NCBI RefSeq assembly: GCF_022414575.1
Contig: NZ_JADWYQ010000004.1
Location: 211,921-275,920, forward strand
Length of the DNA: 64,000 nt
DNA from: Streptomyces sp. MUM 178J
GTDB lineage: Bacteria > Actinomycetota > Actinomycetes > Streptomycetales > Streptomycetaceae
Reading direction: 5' to 3'
Numbering within the stretch: position 1 is the stretch's first letter; each line of letters begins with the position of its first letter. The position numbers were made by a program, and so were the translations under genes. The notes beneath the pieces are model-generated. The model did no database searches and had not been told where the DNA came from. It saw nothing but the letters and a program-made list of their open reading frames with translations. Positions 20,032 to 28,949 of this stretch are shown here, in pieces.

Positions 20032-21237
20032 ATGGGCGGCGGAGCACCGGCTGCACCCAGGAAAGCCCTTTTGATCGGATGCGGCATCGCAGGCCCCACC
20101 CTGGCCATGTTTCTCCAGAGGATCGGCATTGACGCCGTTGTCTACGAGGCGGGAGAGGAACCCAGGGACAGTGCCGGAGCATTCCTGAATCTGGCGCCGA
20201 ACGGAATGGCGGTGCTGAAGACCCTCGGAGTGTTCGACGACGTGGAGAAGTACGGGTCGTACACTACGTCGACCGCTTTCCTGAACCACAAGGGAAAGGT
20301 GCTCGGGGAGAATCCGGCCCAGACGCTGCTGATCAAGCGCGGTCTGCTCAACAAGGCGCTGCGCGAGGCGGCGCAGGGCCGCGGCGTTCCGATCGAGTTC
20401 GGCAAGCGGTTCAGCAGCATGGAGCACACCGAGACGGGGGTGCGGGCCCAATTCACCGACGGCTCCGTCGCGGAGGGCGACTTCCTCGTCGGCTGTGACG
20501 GCATCCATTCCAAGACCCGCTACACCGTGCTGCCGGACGCCCCGCACCCGGAGTACACGGGAGTCATCGGCACCGCCGGCTACACCCGCAGCGACCAGGC
20601 CGCCCCCGCCGACGGGGTGATGCGGATGTCGTTCTGCCTCAAGGGCTTCTTCGGCTACCAGACCATTCCCGGCGGAGAGATCTACTGGTTCGAGAACTAC
20701 CACCAGGCGGCCGAGCCCGGCCGCGGCGAGCTGGACAAGGTCCCCCACGAGACCTGGAAGAAGAAGCTGCTCGACAAGCACCGGGACGACCACCATCCGG
20801 TGAGCGCGATCATCGACTCCACCTCCGACGGCATCATCGGCTATCCGATCTACGACATGCTGTCCATCCCCACCTGGCACCGTGAGCGCGTGTGCCTCGT
20901 CGGCGACGCGGCACACGCCACCTCGCCGCACGTCGGCCAGGGCGCGTCCATGGCGATGGAGGACTCCATCGTGCTCACCAAGTGCCTGCGCGATCTGCCC
21001 ACCCCCGAGCGGGCGTTCGCCGCCTTCCAGGCGCTGCGCAAGGAGCGCGTCGAGAAGATCATCAAGGAGGGGCGCAAGACCGGCAACCAGAAGGCCGCGG
21101 CCAACGGCTTCCAGCGGGCCGTACGCGACCTGGTGCTGCCGTTCTTCCTCAAGCTGGGCGTCAAGGCCACCGACCCCGTCTACTCGTACCGCGTGGACTG
21201 GGACCGGCCGGTGAACGTCGCCGCCCGCGCCGCCTGA
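20032..21237 (+). CDS. FAD-dependent monooxygenase (PHBH-type)
   Basis: 401-aa flavoprotein hydroxylase. The FAD-binding GCGIAGPTLAMFLQRIG is near residue 16, GCDGIHSKTR near 155 and GDAAHATSPHVGQGAS near 290. Such enzymes hydroxylate or open aromatic rings of polyketides, including Baeyer-Villiger-type chemistry. ATG 20032 was chosen; a TTG two codons earlier is also in frame but lies too close to the GAGG site. It is flanked by terminators and is apparently a single-gene unit. Confidence 0.87.
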   Translation: MGGGAPAAPRKALLIGCGIAGPTLAMFLQRIGIDAVVYEAGEEPRDSAGAFLNLAPNGMAVLKTLGVFDDVEKYGSYTTSTAFLNHKGKVLGENPAQTLLIKRGLLNKALREAAQGRGVPIEFGKRFSSMEHTETGVRAQFTDGSVAEGDFLVGCDGIHSKTRYTVLPDAPHPEYTGVIGTAGYTRSDQAAPADGVMRMSFCLKGFFGYQTIPGGEIYWFENYHQAAEPGRGELDKVPHETWKKKLLDKHRDDHHPVSAIIDSTSDGIIGYPIYDMLSIPTWHRERVCLVGDAAHATSPHVGQGASMAMEDSIVLTKCLRDLPTPERAFAAFQALRKERVEKIIKEGRKTGNQKAAANGFQRAVRDLVLPFFLKLGVKATDPVYSYRVDWDRPVNVAARAA

Positions 21238-21553
21238 GTATTTCGCCGGAAGCGCCGACGACCGGCCGTCGAGCGTGTGCGGGCACGTCGTGGCCGGTCG
21301 CGCCCAGGCGGCGGAGCCGAAGGCCGACACGGCCCGCGTTCCCATGGGCGCCGCCGAAGGCCCCGGACGCCGGCAGAACCGCTGGCCGAACGCCCCGGAC
21401 GCCGGCAGAACCGCTGAGCGCACGGCGCGCACACCGCAGGGGGGCGTGCATCCTTCGGGATGCACGCCCCCTGTCGTCTGTCGGTCCTGCCGTCTGTCAC
21501 TCGGTCCCCTGTCGCTGAGGCCGGCCGCTGCCCGCCCGCGTCGGGCCGTTTGT
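21238..21553. other. Intergenic stretch: direct repeat and terminator, no gene
   Basis: 316 bp between two convergent genes. It contains a perfect 23-bp direct repeat (21361-21383 and 21393-21415) and the strong terminator at 21440-21471. Open frames here are short and not convincing. Confidence 0.6.
21440..21471. terminator. Bidirectional hairpin terminator with TTCG loop
   Basis: Perfect 14-bp stem (21440-21453 with 21458-21471) and a TTCG tetraloop, between the convergent FAD monooxygenase and VOC genes. Confidence 0.9.
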
Positions 21554-22081
21554 CTACTCGTTGTGCGTGGAGAGCTGCACCAGATTGCCCTCCGGGTCCC
21601 CGACGTACGCCGAACGCTCACCCCACGGCTGGTCCTTGGGCGCCATCAGCGACTTCGCCCCGGCCTTCAGCGCCTGCTTGTACGCGGCGTCCACATCCGC
21701 CACGATCACCACCAGCTCAGACTGCTTGCGCCAGGTGCGGCCTATGTTCTGCATCCCCGTCGCCTGCCTGACCACGTCGTAGGTCGAGACGGTGATGTAG
21801 TAGTCGCCCATGACGACCGTGCCGAACACCCCGGGCCCCGTCTCCGGGAAGCGGTACAGGATGTCGAAGCCGAGTCCGTCGCGGTAGAACGCCATCAGCG
21901 TGTCGATGTTCCTGGCGTACAGGCCCGGCTGACCGTACCGGACCTCGGTTGTCGTGACGGCGGTCGGCTGCCGCTCAGTCGTCGGCGCGGCCCCCGCGGG
22001 CGCGCCGGCGGCCAGTCCGACGGTCAACAGCGTCGTCGCCGCGGCGCCCGCGGCCCAGCGTCTTACAGCGATGGAAGGCAT
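21554..22081 (-). CDS. Secreted VOC (glyoxalase-fold) protein
   Basis: 175-aa protein with an export signal (positively charged start RRWAAG, hydrophobic run, cleavage near AGAAP at about residue 33), then one vicinal-oxygen-chelate domain (YARNIDTLMAFYRDGLGFDILY to the end). VOC proteins in antibiotic clusters often bind or modify the product as resistance proteins, or act as metal-dependent oxygenases. An exported form is unusual. The ATG follows GAAGGAGA. The gene is divergent from the halogenase. Resistance by binding the exported product is a guess. Confidence 0.78.
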   Translation of the reverse strand: MPSIAVRRWAAGAAATTLLTVGLAAGAPAGAAPTTERQPTAVTTTEVRYGQPGLYARNIDTLMAFYRDGLGFDILYRFPETGPGVFGTVVMGDYYITVSTYDVVRQATGMQNIGRTWRKQSELVVIVADVDAAYKQALKAGAKSLMAPKDQPWGERSAYVGDPEGNLVQLSTHNE

Positions 22082-22279
22082 CTCGTCTCCTTCGGGTTTC
22101 GGCAACAGCGCCGACTTTGCGCCACCAGACGACCAGTTCCGGCTTGAACCCGGCTCGAGGCCGCGGGGCCGCCCCCGCCTCACGTCGAGGAGTTCTCCAC
22201 TCCGCCTCCGGCCGGCCCCGGCACGGTGCAGCCGACGGTCCGAACCCGTCTCGCGAGCTTCGGAGGAATGGAGAAACAG

Positions 22280-23683
22280 ATGCGTGGTTCCACCCAGATC
22301 CTCGTCATCGGGGGAGGGCCCGCGGGCTCCACCGCTGCAGGACTGCTGGCCAAGGAAGGCTTCGAGGTCACACTGCTCGAACGGGACCAGTTCCCCCGCT
22401 ACCACATCGGCGAGTCGATCCTCCCCTCGTGCCGGCCGATCCTGGAGATGCTCGGCGTCTGGGACAAGGTGCAGGCCCATGGCTTCCAGCCCAAGGGCGG
22501 GGCGTACTTCTTCTGGGGCCCCGAGGAGTGGGAGGTCCGCTTCAACAGCCTCGGCGACGACGGAACCAACGCCTGGCAGGTGGTCCGTTCGGAGTTCGAC
22601 GAGCTGCTGCTGCGCCACGCGGCCGATCTCGGCGTCGAGGTCGTGGAGAACACCGTCGTCAAGGAGCTGGAGTTCGACGGCGACCGCCCCGTCGCCGCGC
22701 TGTGGGCCGGCGCCAAGGACCCCTCGCTCAGCGGCCGCATCACCTTCGACTATGTGATCGACTGCTCGGGCCGCGGCGGCGTCTTCGCCGCCCGCCATCT
22801 GAAGAACCGCCAGTACCACGAGATCTTCCGCAATGTCGCCGCCTGGTCGTACTGGAAGAACGTGAAGCCGCTCGACCGCGGCCCCGAGGGCTCCATCGCC
22901 GTTCTGTCCGCCGAGGACGGCTGGTTCTGGAACATCCCGCTGCACAACGGCACCACCAGCATCGGACTTGTCACCGGCCGGGACATCTTCAACGAGAAGA
23001 AGAACACCCTCGGCGGAATTCAGCAGGTCTACGACAAGGCCATCGCCGAATGCCCCCATCTGCTGCGCTACCTCGAAGGCGCCGAGCAGATCTCCGGCAT
23101 GAAGGTCGAACAGGACTACTCGTACGCCGCCGATTCCTTCTGCGGCCCCGGCTATCTGCTCAGCGGAGACGCCGCCTGCTTCCTCGACCCGCTGCTGTCC
23201 ACCGGGGTCCACCTGGCCACCTACAGCGCCATGCTCGCCGCCGCCAGCGTCGGCAGCGTGCTCCGCGGCGAGGCGGAGGAGAAGGAGGCCTGGGAGTTCT
23301 ACCAGACCGTCTACCGGCACGCCTACGAGCGGCTGCTGGTCCTGGTCTCGGTCTTCTACGAGAGCTACCGCGGCAAGGAGCACCACTTCTACAACGCCCA
23401 GAAGCTCACTGCCGAACAGCGCGAGAGCCTGTCCATCCAGGACGCCTTCGACCGCATCGTCACCGGCATCGCCGACCTGGAGGACGCCCAGGACGTCTAC
23501 TCCCGCGTCCACGCCCACCTCAACGGCGCGGAGAGCGGCGACCCCAACCCGCTGGCCAACCTGAACAAGGTCCATGAGCAGAAGCAGGCCCCGATGCGGC
23601 CCGAGAACGCCGTGGGCGGGCTGTACCTCGCCTTCCGGCCGCGGCTGCACCTGGCACGCGCGGAGGGAGCGACCAGCGCATGA
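22280..23683 (+). CDS. FAD-dependent halogenase
   Basis: 467-aa flavin-dependent halogenase of the type acting on phenolic or carrier-bound substrates. The FAD loop is GGGPAGST (11-18). The halogenase signatures are W215-x-W217-x-I-P220 (WFWNIP) and F301-x2-P304-x2-S307-x-G309 (FLDPLLSTG). It would install chlorine or bromine on the polyketide. ATG 22280 (GGAG six bases upstream) is preferred over ATG 22268, which directly abuts the GGAGGA site. Its stop overlaps the POT transporter start (ATGA); the four genes to 27117 look like one operon. Confidence 0.88.
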   Translation: MRGSTQILVIGGGPAGSTAAGLLAKEGFEVTLLERDQFPRYHIGESILPSCRPILEMLGVWDKVQAHGFQPKGGAYFFWGPEEWEVRFNSLGDDGTNAWQVVRSEFDELLLRHAADLGVEVVENTVVKELEFDGDRPVAALWAGAKDPSLSGRITFDYVIDCSGRGGVFAARHLKNRQYHEIFRNVAAWSYWKNVKPLDRGPEGSIAVLSAEDGWFWNIPLHNGTTSIGLVTGRDIFNEKKNTLGGIQQVYDKAIAECPHLLRYLEGAEQISGMKVEQDYSYAADSFCGPGYLLSGDAACFLDPLLSTGVHLATYSAMLAAASVGSVLRGEAEEKEAWEFYQTVYRHAYERLLVLVSVFYESYRGKEHHFYNAQKLTAEQRESLSIQDAFDRIVTGIADLEDAQDVYSRVHAHLNGAESGDPNPLANLNKVHEQKQAPMRPENAVGGLYLAFRPRLHLARAEGATSA

Positions 23684-25227
23684 CTGCCGTACGCGCCGAA
23701 CAGGGCCCCGGCGGGGCGGGCACCGGATCCATCAGAACCTGGCCCGCCTGGTACCGCACGCTCTTCATGAGCGACGTGTGGGAGCGGTTCGGCTTCTTCG
23801 GAATGCAGGCCATCCTGGTGCTGTTCGCCGTCGCCCCGCGCGACGAGGGCGGCCTCGGACTCGCCAAGGCCGACTCCGCGGCGCTGTTCGGCGCGTGGAT
23901 CGGCCTGGCGTTCATGCTCTGCCTGCCCGGCGGCTGGGTCGCCGACCGGCTGCTCGGCCCCCGCCGCACGCTGCTGCTGGGCGCCTGGGTCACCACCGCC
24001 GGCCACTTCACCCTCGCCGCACCCTGGCTGTGGACCACCCCCATCGGGCTGATCCTGCTGGCCGCGGGCCTCGGCCTCTACAAGCCGAACCACCAGGCCA
24101 TGCTGAACCTGATGTTCGGCAAGGACAGCGGTCGCCGCGAGGCCGGCATCTCCATGATGTACGTCGGCATCCAGGTCAGCGCCCTGCTCTCGCCGCTCAT
24201 CGCCGGCTTCCTCGGCGAACGCGTCGACTGGCGGCTCGGCTTCGCGGTCTCCGGAACCGCCATGCTGCTCGGCACGCTCCAACTGTGGATGAGCCGACAC
24301 CAGTTCAAGGACATCGGCTCCGCGCCCGGCCGGCCGCTCAGCGGGGAGGAGTCCCGCCGCGCCTCGCAGCGCATCGGGATCGGCGCGGGCGTCCTCGCCC
24401 TCCTGCTGGCCGGCATGGCCGCCTCCGGCGGGCTCAACCCCGGCAGCGCCATCGCGCTCGTCGGCATGGCCTCCATCCTCGCGCCCGTCATCGCCTACAC
24501 CGTCCTCTACCGCAGCCGCGAACTGACCGCGGGCGACCGCAGGCGGCTCCGCTCCTTCCTGTGGATCTTCCTCGGCTCCACCCTGTTCTGGTCGATGATC
24601 GCCCAGGACGGCTCCTCGCTGACCCTCTTCGCCAAGGAGTCGACGGACCGCCACGTCCTCGGCTTCGATGTTCCGGTCAGCTGGCTCCAGTCGGCGACCC
24701 CCCTGTTCATCCTGGTCCTCGCGCCCCTCTTCGCATGGCTGCTGCTGCGCTCCGGCGGGGGAGTGGCCGGGGTTCCGGTGAAGTTCTCCGTCGGACTCGC
24801 TCTGACCGGAGTGAGCTTCCTCGTCATGGCACTCGCCGCCGGGCTGGCCGCGGACGGGGAGAAGGTCTCCCCCCTGTGGCTGCTGACCGTCTATCTGATG
24901 CACGCCTGCGGCGAGCTGATCGTAGCGGCCGTCGGCATCGCCGCCGTCGCCTTTGTACTGCCACGCAGGTTCATGGCCCATATGCTCGGCCTGCTCTGGC
25001 TGTTCGCCGCCCTCGGCGGCGGCGCGGGCAGCGGCATGGTGCGGCTGATCGACGTCATCCCCGAGTACGCCTACTACCTGATGCTCGCGGGGATGGCCCT
25101 GGCGGCGGGCGGAGTGCTGGCACTGCGCAGACACGCGGTCGTACGCGGCCTCGCCCCCGACGACGCCGAGGCCCCCGGCGCACCCCCGACCGACCCCAAG
25201 GCCCTCAAGGAGGACAGCCCGGCATGA
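23680..25227 (+). CDS. POT/PTR-family proton-coupled transporter
   Basis: 515-aa membrane protein of the peptide transporter (POT) branch of the major facilitator superfamily, with about 13-14 helices. The N-terminal segment MSDVWERFGFFGMQAILV matches the family's ERFxxYG helix, followed by GGWVADRLLG and GLGLYKPNHQAMLN (family signature GxGxxKPN). It is probably an exporter or importer linked to the cluster. Overlaps with the halogenase (ATGA) and with the next methyltransferase (ATGA) show co-translation. Confidence 0.87.
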   Translation: MTAVRAEQGPGGAGTGSIRTWPAWYRTLFMSDVWERFGFFGMQAILVLFAVAPRDEGGLGLAKADSAALFGAWIGLAFMLCLPGGWVADRLLGPRRTLLLGAWVTTAGHFTLAAPWLWTTPIGLILLAAGLGLYKPNHQAMLNLMFGKDSGRREAGISMMYVGIQVSALLSPLIAGFLGERVDWRLGFAVSGTAMLLGTLQLWMSRHQFKDIGSAPGRPLSGEESRRASQRIGIGAGVLALLLAGMAASGGLNPGSAIALVGMASILAPVIAYTVLYRSRELTAGDRRRLRSFLWIFLGSTLFWSMIAQDGSSLTLFAKESTDRHVLGFDVPVSWLQSATPLFILVLAPLFAWLLLRSGGGVAGVPVKFSVGLALTGVSFLVMALAAGLAADGEKVSPLWLLTVYLMHACGELIVAAVGIAAVAFVLPRRFMAHMLGLLWLFAALGGGAGSGMVRLIDVIPEYAYYLMLAGMALAAGGVLALRRHAVVRGLAPDDAEAPGAPPTDPKALKEDSPA

Positions 25228-26246
25228 GCGCTGCAGACCAGGCGACGACCGACCCCAAGGACCCCTCCGGCACCGCCGCGCTGGGCCTCGGCTTCGCCTC
25301 CGCCAAACTTCTCCTGAGCGCCCTGGAGCTGGGCGTGTTCACCGTTCTCGACCAGACCCCCGACCGGGAGGCGGGAGTCGAGGAGCTGCGCGCCGCGCTC
25401 GGGCTGCACCCGCGCGCCGCTGCCGACTTCTTCGACGCGCTCGTCGCGCTCGGCCTGCTGGAGCGCACCTCCGGCCGGTACCGCAACGGCGAGGCGGCCC
25501 GGCGTCGGCTGGTCCGCGGCGAGGACTACGCGGGCGGCTTCCTCGAGGGAGCGAACCTCGTGCTCTACCCCGCCTGGGGGAAACTCACCCAGGCCCTGCG
25601 CACCGGCGCCCCGCAGGCCGAGGGCGACTTCGAGGCCATGCTCAGCGACCCGGCCGCCCAGCGGGTCTTCCTCGCCATGCAGGACTCCCTGAGCGCCCCT
25701 CTCGTCCCGCAGCTGCTGGACGCCGTCGACCTGACCGGTTACACGACGCTCGTCGACGTCGGCGGCGCCCGAGGCAACCTCGCCGGACTGCTGCTGCGCG
25801 CCTGCCCGCAGCTGACCGGCCGGGTCTTCGACCGCCCGCAGAACGCCGGCCCGTGCGCCGAACACGCCGAGACGCTGGGCGTGGCCGGGCGGCTGGACTT
25901 CACCGGAGGCGACTTCTTCGCCGACGACCTGCCCGAGGCCGACGTCATGGTCATCGGCCATGTGCTGGCCGACTTCTCCCAGGAGGAGCGCAAGCAGCTC
26001 ATCGGGAAGGCGTACAAGGCGCTGCGGCCCGGCGGAACGCTGCTCGTGTACGACCCCATGCCCGGCGACAAACCCGATCTCGCCTCGCTGGTGGCATCGC
26101 TGCACATGCTGGTGATGACCCCGGCGGGTGCGGGCTACCACCCGGGCGACTGCGCCCAGTGGATGCGCGTCGCCGGGTTCACCGACACCGCGCAGCATGC
26201 CCTGCCGCTCGGGAACACCCTGGTGACGGCCCGCAAGACCGCCTGA
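25224..26246 (+). CDS. SAM-dependent O-methyltransferase (first)
   Basis: 340-aa class I methyltransferase of the plant-COMT-like / O-methyltransferase family 2 group: an N-terminal winged-helix dimerisation domain (to about 95), then a Rossmann domain with the SAM loop VDVGGARGNLAG near residue 175 and the GGDFFADDLPEADV acidic strand. It is homologous to the enzymes at 44812 and 48113 (shared LYPAWG and EALRTG/QALRTG segments). That links the left and right arms to one pathway. It methylates a hydroxyl on the polyketide. Confidence 0.88.
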   Translation: MSAADQATTDPKDPSGTAALGLGFASAKLLLSALELGVFTVLDQTPDREAGVEELRAALGLHPRAAADFFDALVALGLLERTSGRYRNGEAARRRLVRGEDYAGGFLEGANLVLYPAWGKLTQALRTGAPQAEGDFEAMLSDPAAQRVFLAMQDSLSAPLVPQLLDAVDLTGYTTLVDVGGARGNLAGLLLRACPQLTGRVFDRPQNAGPCAEHAETLGVAGRLDFTGGDFFADDLPEADVMVIGHVLADFSQEERKQLIGKAYKALRPGGTLLVYDPMPGDKPDLASLVASLHMLVMTPAGAGYHPGDCAQWMRVAGFTDTAQHALPLGNTLVTARKTA

Positions 26247-26259
26247 CCGAGGAGCCCTG

Positions 26260-27117
26260 ATGGACATAGGAGTGGGCCTGCCCACCACAGTGCCGGACAT
26301 CGACGGCCGTCGGCTCGTCGACTGGGCGCGGCTGGCCGAGAACCACGGCTTCGCCAGCCTCGGCTGCCTCGACCGTCTGGTGTACGACAGCTACGAGCCG
26401 CTGACCTCGCTCGCCGCCGCGGCCGCGGTGACCGAGCAGATCCGGCTGACGACCTCCATCCTGATCGCCGCGTACCGGCCGGGCCCCGCGCTGCTGGCCA
26501 AACAGCTCGCCACCATCCACGAGATCTCCGGCGGACGGCTCACCGTCGGTGTGGCGGCAGGGGGCCGGGACGACGACTTCCGCGCCACCGGAGCGCCGTA
26601 CCACGACCGCGGCAAGCGCCTGGACGCCCTCCTCGGCGAACTCCGCGACGTGTGGAGCGGCAAGGGCCCGGTTCCCGGCATCGGCCCCTTTCCCCAGGGG
26701 GACGGCCCCGAGCTGATCGTCGGAGGCCACACCCCGGCCGCGATGGCCCGCGCGGCCCGCTTCGCCGACGGCTGGATCGCGGGCGGCAGCTCCGCCACCG
26801 CCTACGCGGACCTGGCCCGCCGGGCCCGCGAGGCCTGGCGGTCCCACGGCCGCACTGACGCCCCGCGGCTGGTGGCCCTGGTGTACGCCTGCCTGGGCCC
26901 CGGCGCCCGCGAGACAGCCGAGTCCTATCTGCGCGCGTACTACTCCTTCATCGGCCCCAAGGCGGAGATGGCGGCCAAGGCGGTCATCACCAACGCCTCC
27001 CAACTGCGCGACACCGCCGCCGCGTATGCGGAAGCGGGCTGCGAAGAACTGCTGGTGTTCCCCTGCACGGCCCAGGCCGGCCAGTTGGAACTCCTGGCAG
27101 CCGCGACGCTCGGTTGA
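26260..27117 (+). CDS. Luciferase-like (LLM class) oxidoreductase
   Basis: 285-aa TIM-barrel flavin- or F420-dependent oxidoreductase. Visible blocks are MDIGVGLPTTVP, LTTSILIAAYRPGPALLAKQ and VGGHTPAAMARAARFADGW. Such enzymes reduce or oxidise C-C bonds or perform monooxygenation in aromatic polyketide pathways. It is the last gene of the halogenase operon. The cofactor (FMN or F420) cannot be decided from the sequence. The hydrogenase island starts after the following 746-bp gap. Confidence 0.85.
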   Translation: MDIGVGLPTTVPDIDGRRLVDWARLAENHGFASLGCLDRLVYDSYEPLTSLAAAAAVTEQIRLTTSILIAAYRPGPALLAKQLATIHEISGGRLTVGVAAGGRDDDFRATGAPYHDRGKRLDALLGELRDVWSGKGPVPGIGPFPQGDGPELIVGGHTPAAMARAARFADGWIAGGSSATAYADLARRAREAWRSHGRTDAPRLVALVYACLGPGARETAESYLRAYYSFIGPKAEMAAKAVITNASQLRDTAAAYAEAGCEELLVFPCTAQAGQLELLAAATLG

Positions 27118-27123
27118 GGGTCA

Positions 27124-27283
27124 GGGCCTGTCGTCCGGATCTTGCCGGGCTCGCGTGCCCTGGCACCGCACCTCGCTGCGTTGTCATCAGTCGCCGATGC
27201 TCCGCATGGGCTCCTTCTTCCGCCTTGCGATGCACGGCGCCAGACCCCGCTCCCTGATCCGGCCTGATCCGGACGACAGGCCC
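27124..27283. mobile_element. MITE-like element with perfect 18-bp terminal inverted repeats
   Basis: It begins with GGGCCTGTCGTCCGGATC (27124-27141) and ends with the exact reverse complement (27266-27283). Total length is 160 bp, with no gene inside. No target-site duplication is obvious. From memory, similar short elements recur between Streptomyces genes. It sits exactly at the junction of the two gene sets. Confidence 0.7.
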
Positions 27284-27300
27284 CGGGCGCCGCGCACCAA

Positions 27301-27328
27301 GGCCCCGCCGGGTGCACCCGGCGGGGCC
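27301..27328. terminator. Hairpin terminator
   Basis: Perfect 12-bp stem (27301-27312 with 27317-27328) around a TGCA loop. It lies downstream of the halogenase-to-LLM operon. Confidence 0.85.
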
Positions 27329-27863
27329 TCTTCGCCCCGTCGGCGCGCCCGCGAACTGCTCTCGCGGACCGGCCACGTGCGCCCGTGCCGCCGGTCCGCG
27401 CGGCGGCCTACGGAACGCGTGGGCGGCCCGCGCCCGGCAGGGTCGGGGCGCACACCGCGGACGGCGCGGCCGTACCCGGCCCGTATCGCGTCGCGGCTGC
27501 CGCCGCCGACATCCTGCGTCCGTGCGGACCGCGGGCCGACGGGCTTCCGCCTGACGCCGGGGGGAGACCGGCGTCGCATGTGATCCCCTCGGACGTCCGG
27601 TCGCTCGCTGGCGGGCCGGGGCCGTCACCGTCCCGTGCGGAAGAAGCGGCCGGCACGCCGCACGGACGGCAGCCTGTCCGCCACGGCCGGCGCGTCGACG
27701 CCTCAGGTGGTCCGGCCGCCCGGCAGCACGTGCGCGACCACGGGACGGCAGGCCGCCTGCCACGGCCGGGGAGCCGCAGCCCGCGGGTTGGGGCAGCGCC
27801 GCGGACGGCGCGGCGTGCAACGCCCGCCTCGGTTCTCAGCCGCACCCGGCCGGGGCGGTTTCG

Positions 27864-28949
27864 TCAGCAGATCCGCGGCAGTTGTTCGCCCAGGGGCAGA
27901 TCGATCACGCGGGTGCCGCCCAGACCGGTGCGGGAGACCACCATGCCCGGGTGTTCGGCGACGCACTCGCCGATCACGGCCGCGCCCGTGCCCAGCGGAT
28001 GGGCGCGCATCGCGGCGAGCACCGCGTCCGCCTCGGTGCGCGGGACGAAGGCCACCAGGCGCCCCTCGTTGGCGACGTACAGCGGGTCCAGGCCCAGGAA
28101 TCCGCACGCGCCCGCCACCGCCTCCGGGACGGGGACATGCCGCTCGACGAGGGCGACGCCCGTGCCCGAGGCCGCGGCGATCTCGTTGAGGGCCGTGCCC
28201 AGGCCGCCGCGCGTCGGGTCGCGCAGCACATGCACATCGCGGGTGACCGCGAGCATCGCCTCCACCAGGGAGCCCAGCGGCGCGGTGTCGCTCTCCACCT
28301 CCACCCCGAACTCCAGCCCCTCGCGCACGCTCATGATGGCGATGCCGTGCAGCCCGACCGGGCCGCTGACGATGACGACGTCCCCGGGAACGGCCCGCTG
28401 GGGGCGGATGTCCACCCCGTCCGGCACCAGCCCGATCCCCGAGGTGTTCACATACACGCCGTCGCCGTGCCCTGCCTCGACGACCTTGGTGTCGCCGGTG
28501 GCGATCACCACCCCGGCCGCCGCCGCTGCCGCCCCGATCGCGTCGGCGATCCGCCCCACGACCGGCAGCCCGACACCCTCCTCCAGGATGAAGGCGCATG
28601 ACAGATAGGCCGCACGGGCGCCGCTCATCGCCAGGTCGTTGACCGTGCCGTTGACCGCCAGGTCGCCGATGCTGCCGCCGGGGAAGAACAGCGGCCGTAC
28701 GACGAAGGAGTCGGTCGAGAACGCCAGCCGCGCCCCCGGCAGCGGCAGCACTGCCGAGTCCCCGAGGCCGCCGAGCGTCTCGTTGCCGTACGCGGGCGTG
28801 AACAGATGCCGGGTGAGCTCGCCCGACAGCGCGCCGCCGCCCCCGTGCCCCATGACCACCACGGGGTGGTCGCGCAGCGGCGCGGGGCAGGTCCAGCCGG
28901 CCGGGTCCAGAGCCGTCGGCTCCGGTACGGTGATCGTGGTCTCAGCCAA
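27864..28949 (-). CDS. hypE: Hydrogenase maturation protein HypE
   Basis: 361-aa AIR-synthase-like enzyme that dehydrates carbamoyl-thiocarboxamide on its C-terminal cysteine to make the CN ligands of the [NiFe] site. The essential tail PRIC is intact, and the ATP-binding GDTKVVE and NDLAMSGA blocks are present. The start is a TTG at 28949, set by an AGGAGG site and an 8-nt overlap with hypD; no ATG or GTG fits as well. It is the last gene of the leftward hyp operon. Confidence 0.93.
   Translation of the reverse strand: MAETTITVPEPTALDPAGWTCPAPLRDHPVVVMGHGGGGALSGELTRHLFTPAYGNETLGGLGDSAVLPLPGARLAFSTDSFVVRPLFFPGGSIGDLAVNGTVNDLAMSGARAAYLSCAFILEEGVGLPVVGRIADAIGAAAAAAGVVIATGDTKVVEAGHGDGVYVNTSGIGLVPDGVDIRPQRAVPGDVVIVSGPVGLHGIAIMSVREGLEFGVEVESDTAPLGSLVEAMLAVTRDVHVLRDPTRGGLGTALNEIAAASGTGVALVERHVPVPEAVAGACGFLGLDPLYVANEGRLVAFVPRTEADAVLAAMRAHPLGTGAAVIGECVAEHPGMVVSRTGLGGTRVIDLPLGEQLPRIC

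Larger units (their letters stand above)
27118..27863. other. Border region between polyketide arm and hydrogenase island
   Basis: 746 bp with no credible gene. It contains a 160-bp MITE-like element (27124-27283) and a strong terminator (27301-27328). About 530 bp of very GC-rich sequence follows in which open frames in all directions give low-complexity Arg/Ala/Pro/Gly proteins. I see no recognisable coding sequence there; it may be decayed DNA. Confidence 0.6.

Noticed and set aside
27329..28608. Several 100-400-codon frames in the border gap and over hypE
   Set aside because: All give repetitive Arg/Ala/Pro/Gly sequence without motifs. Those right of 27864 are shadows of hypE.
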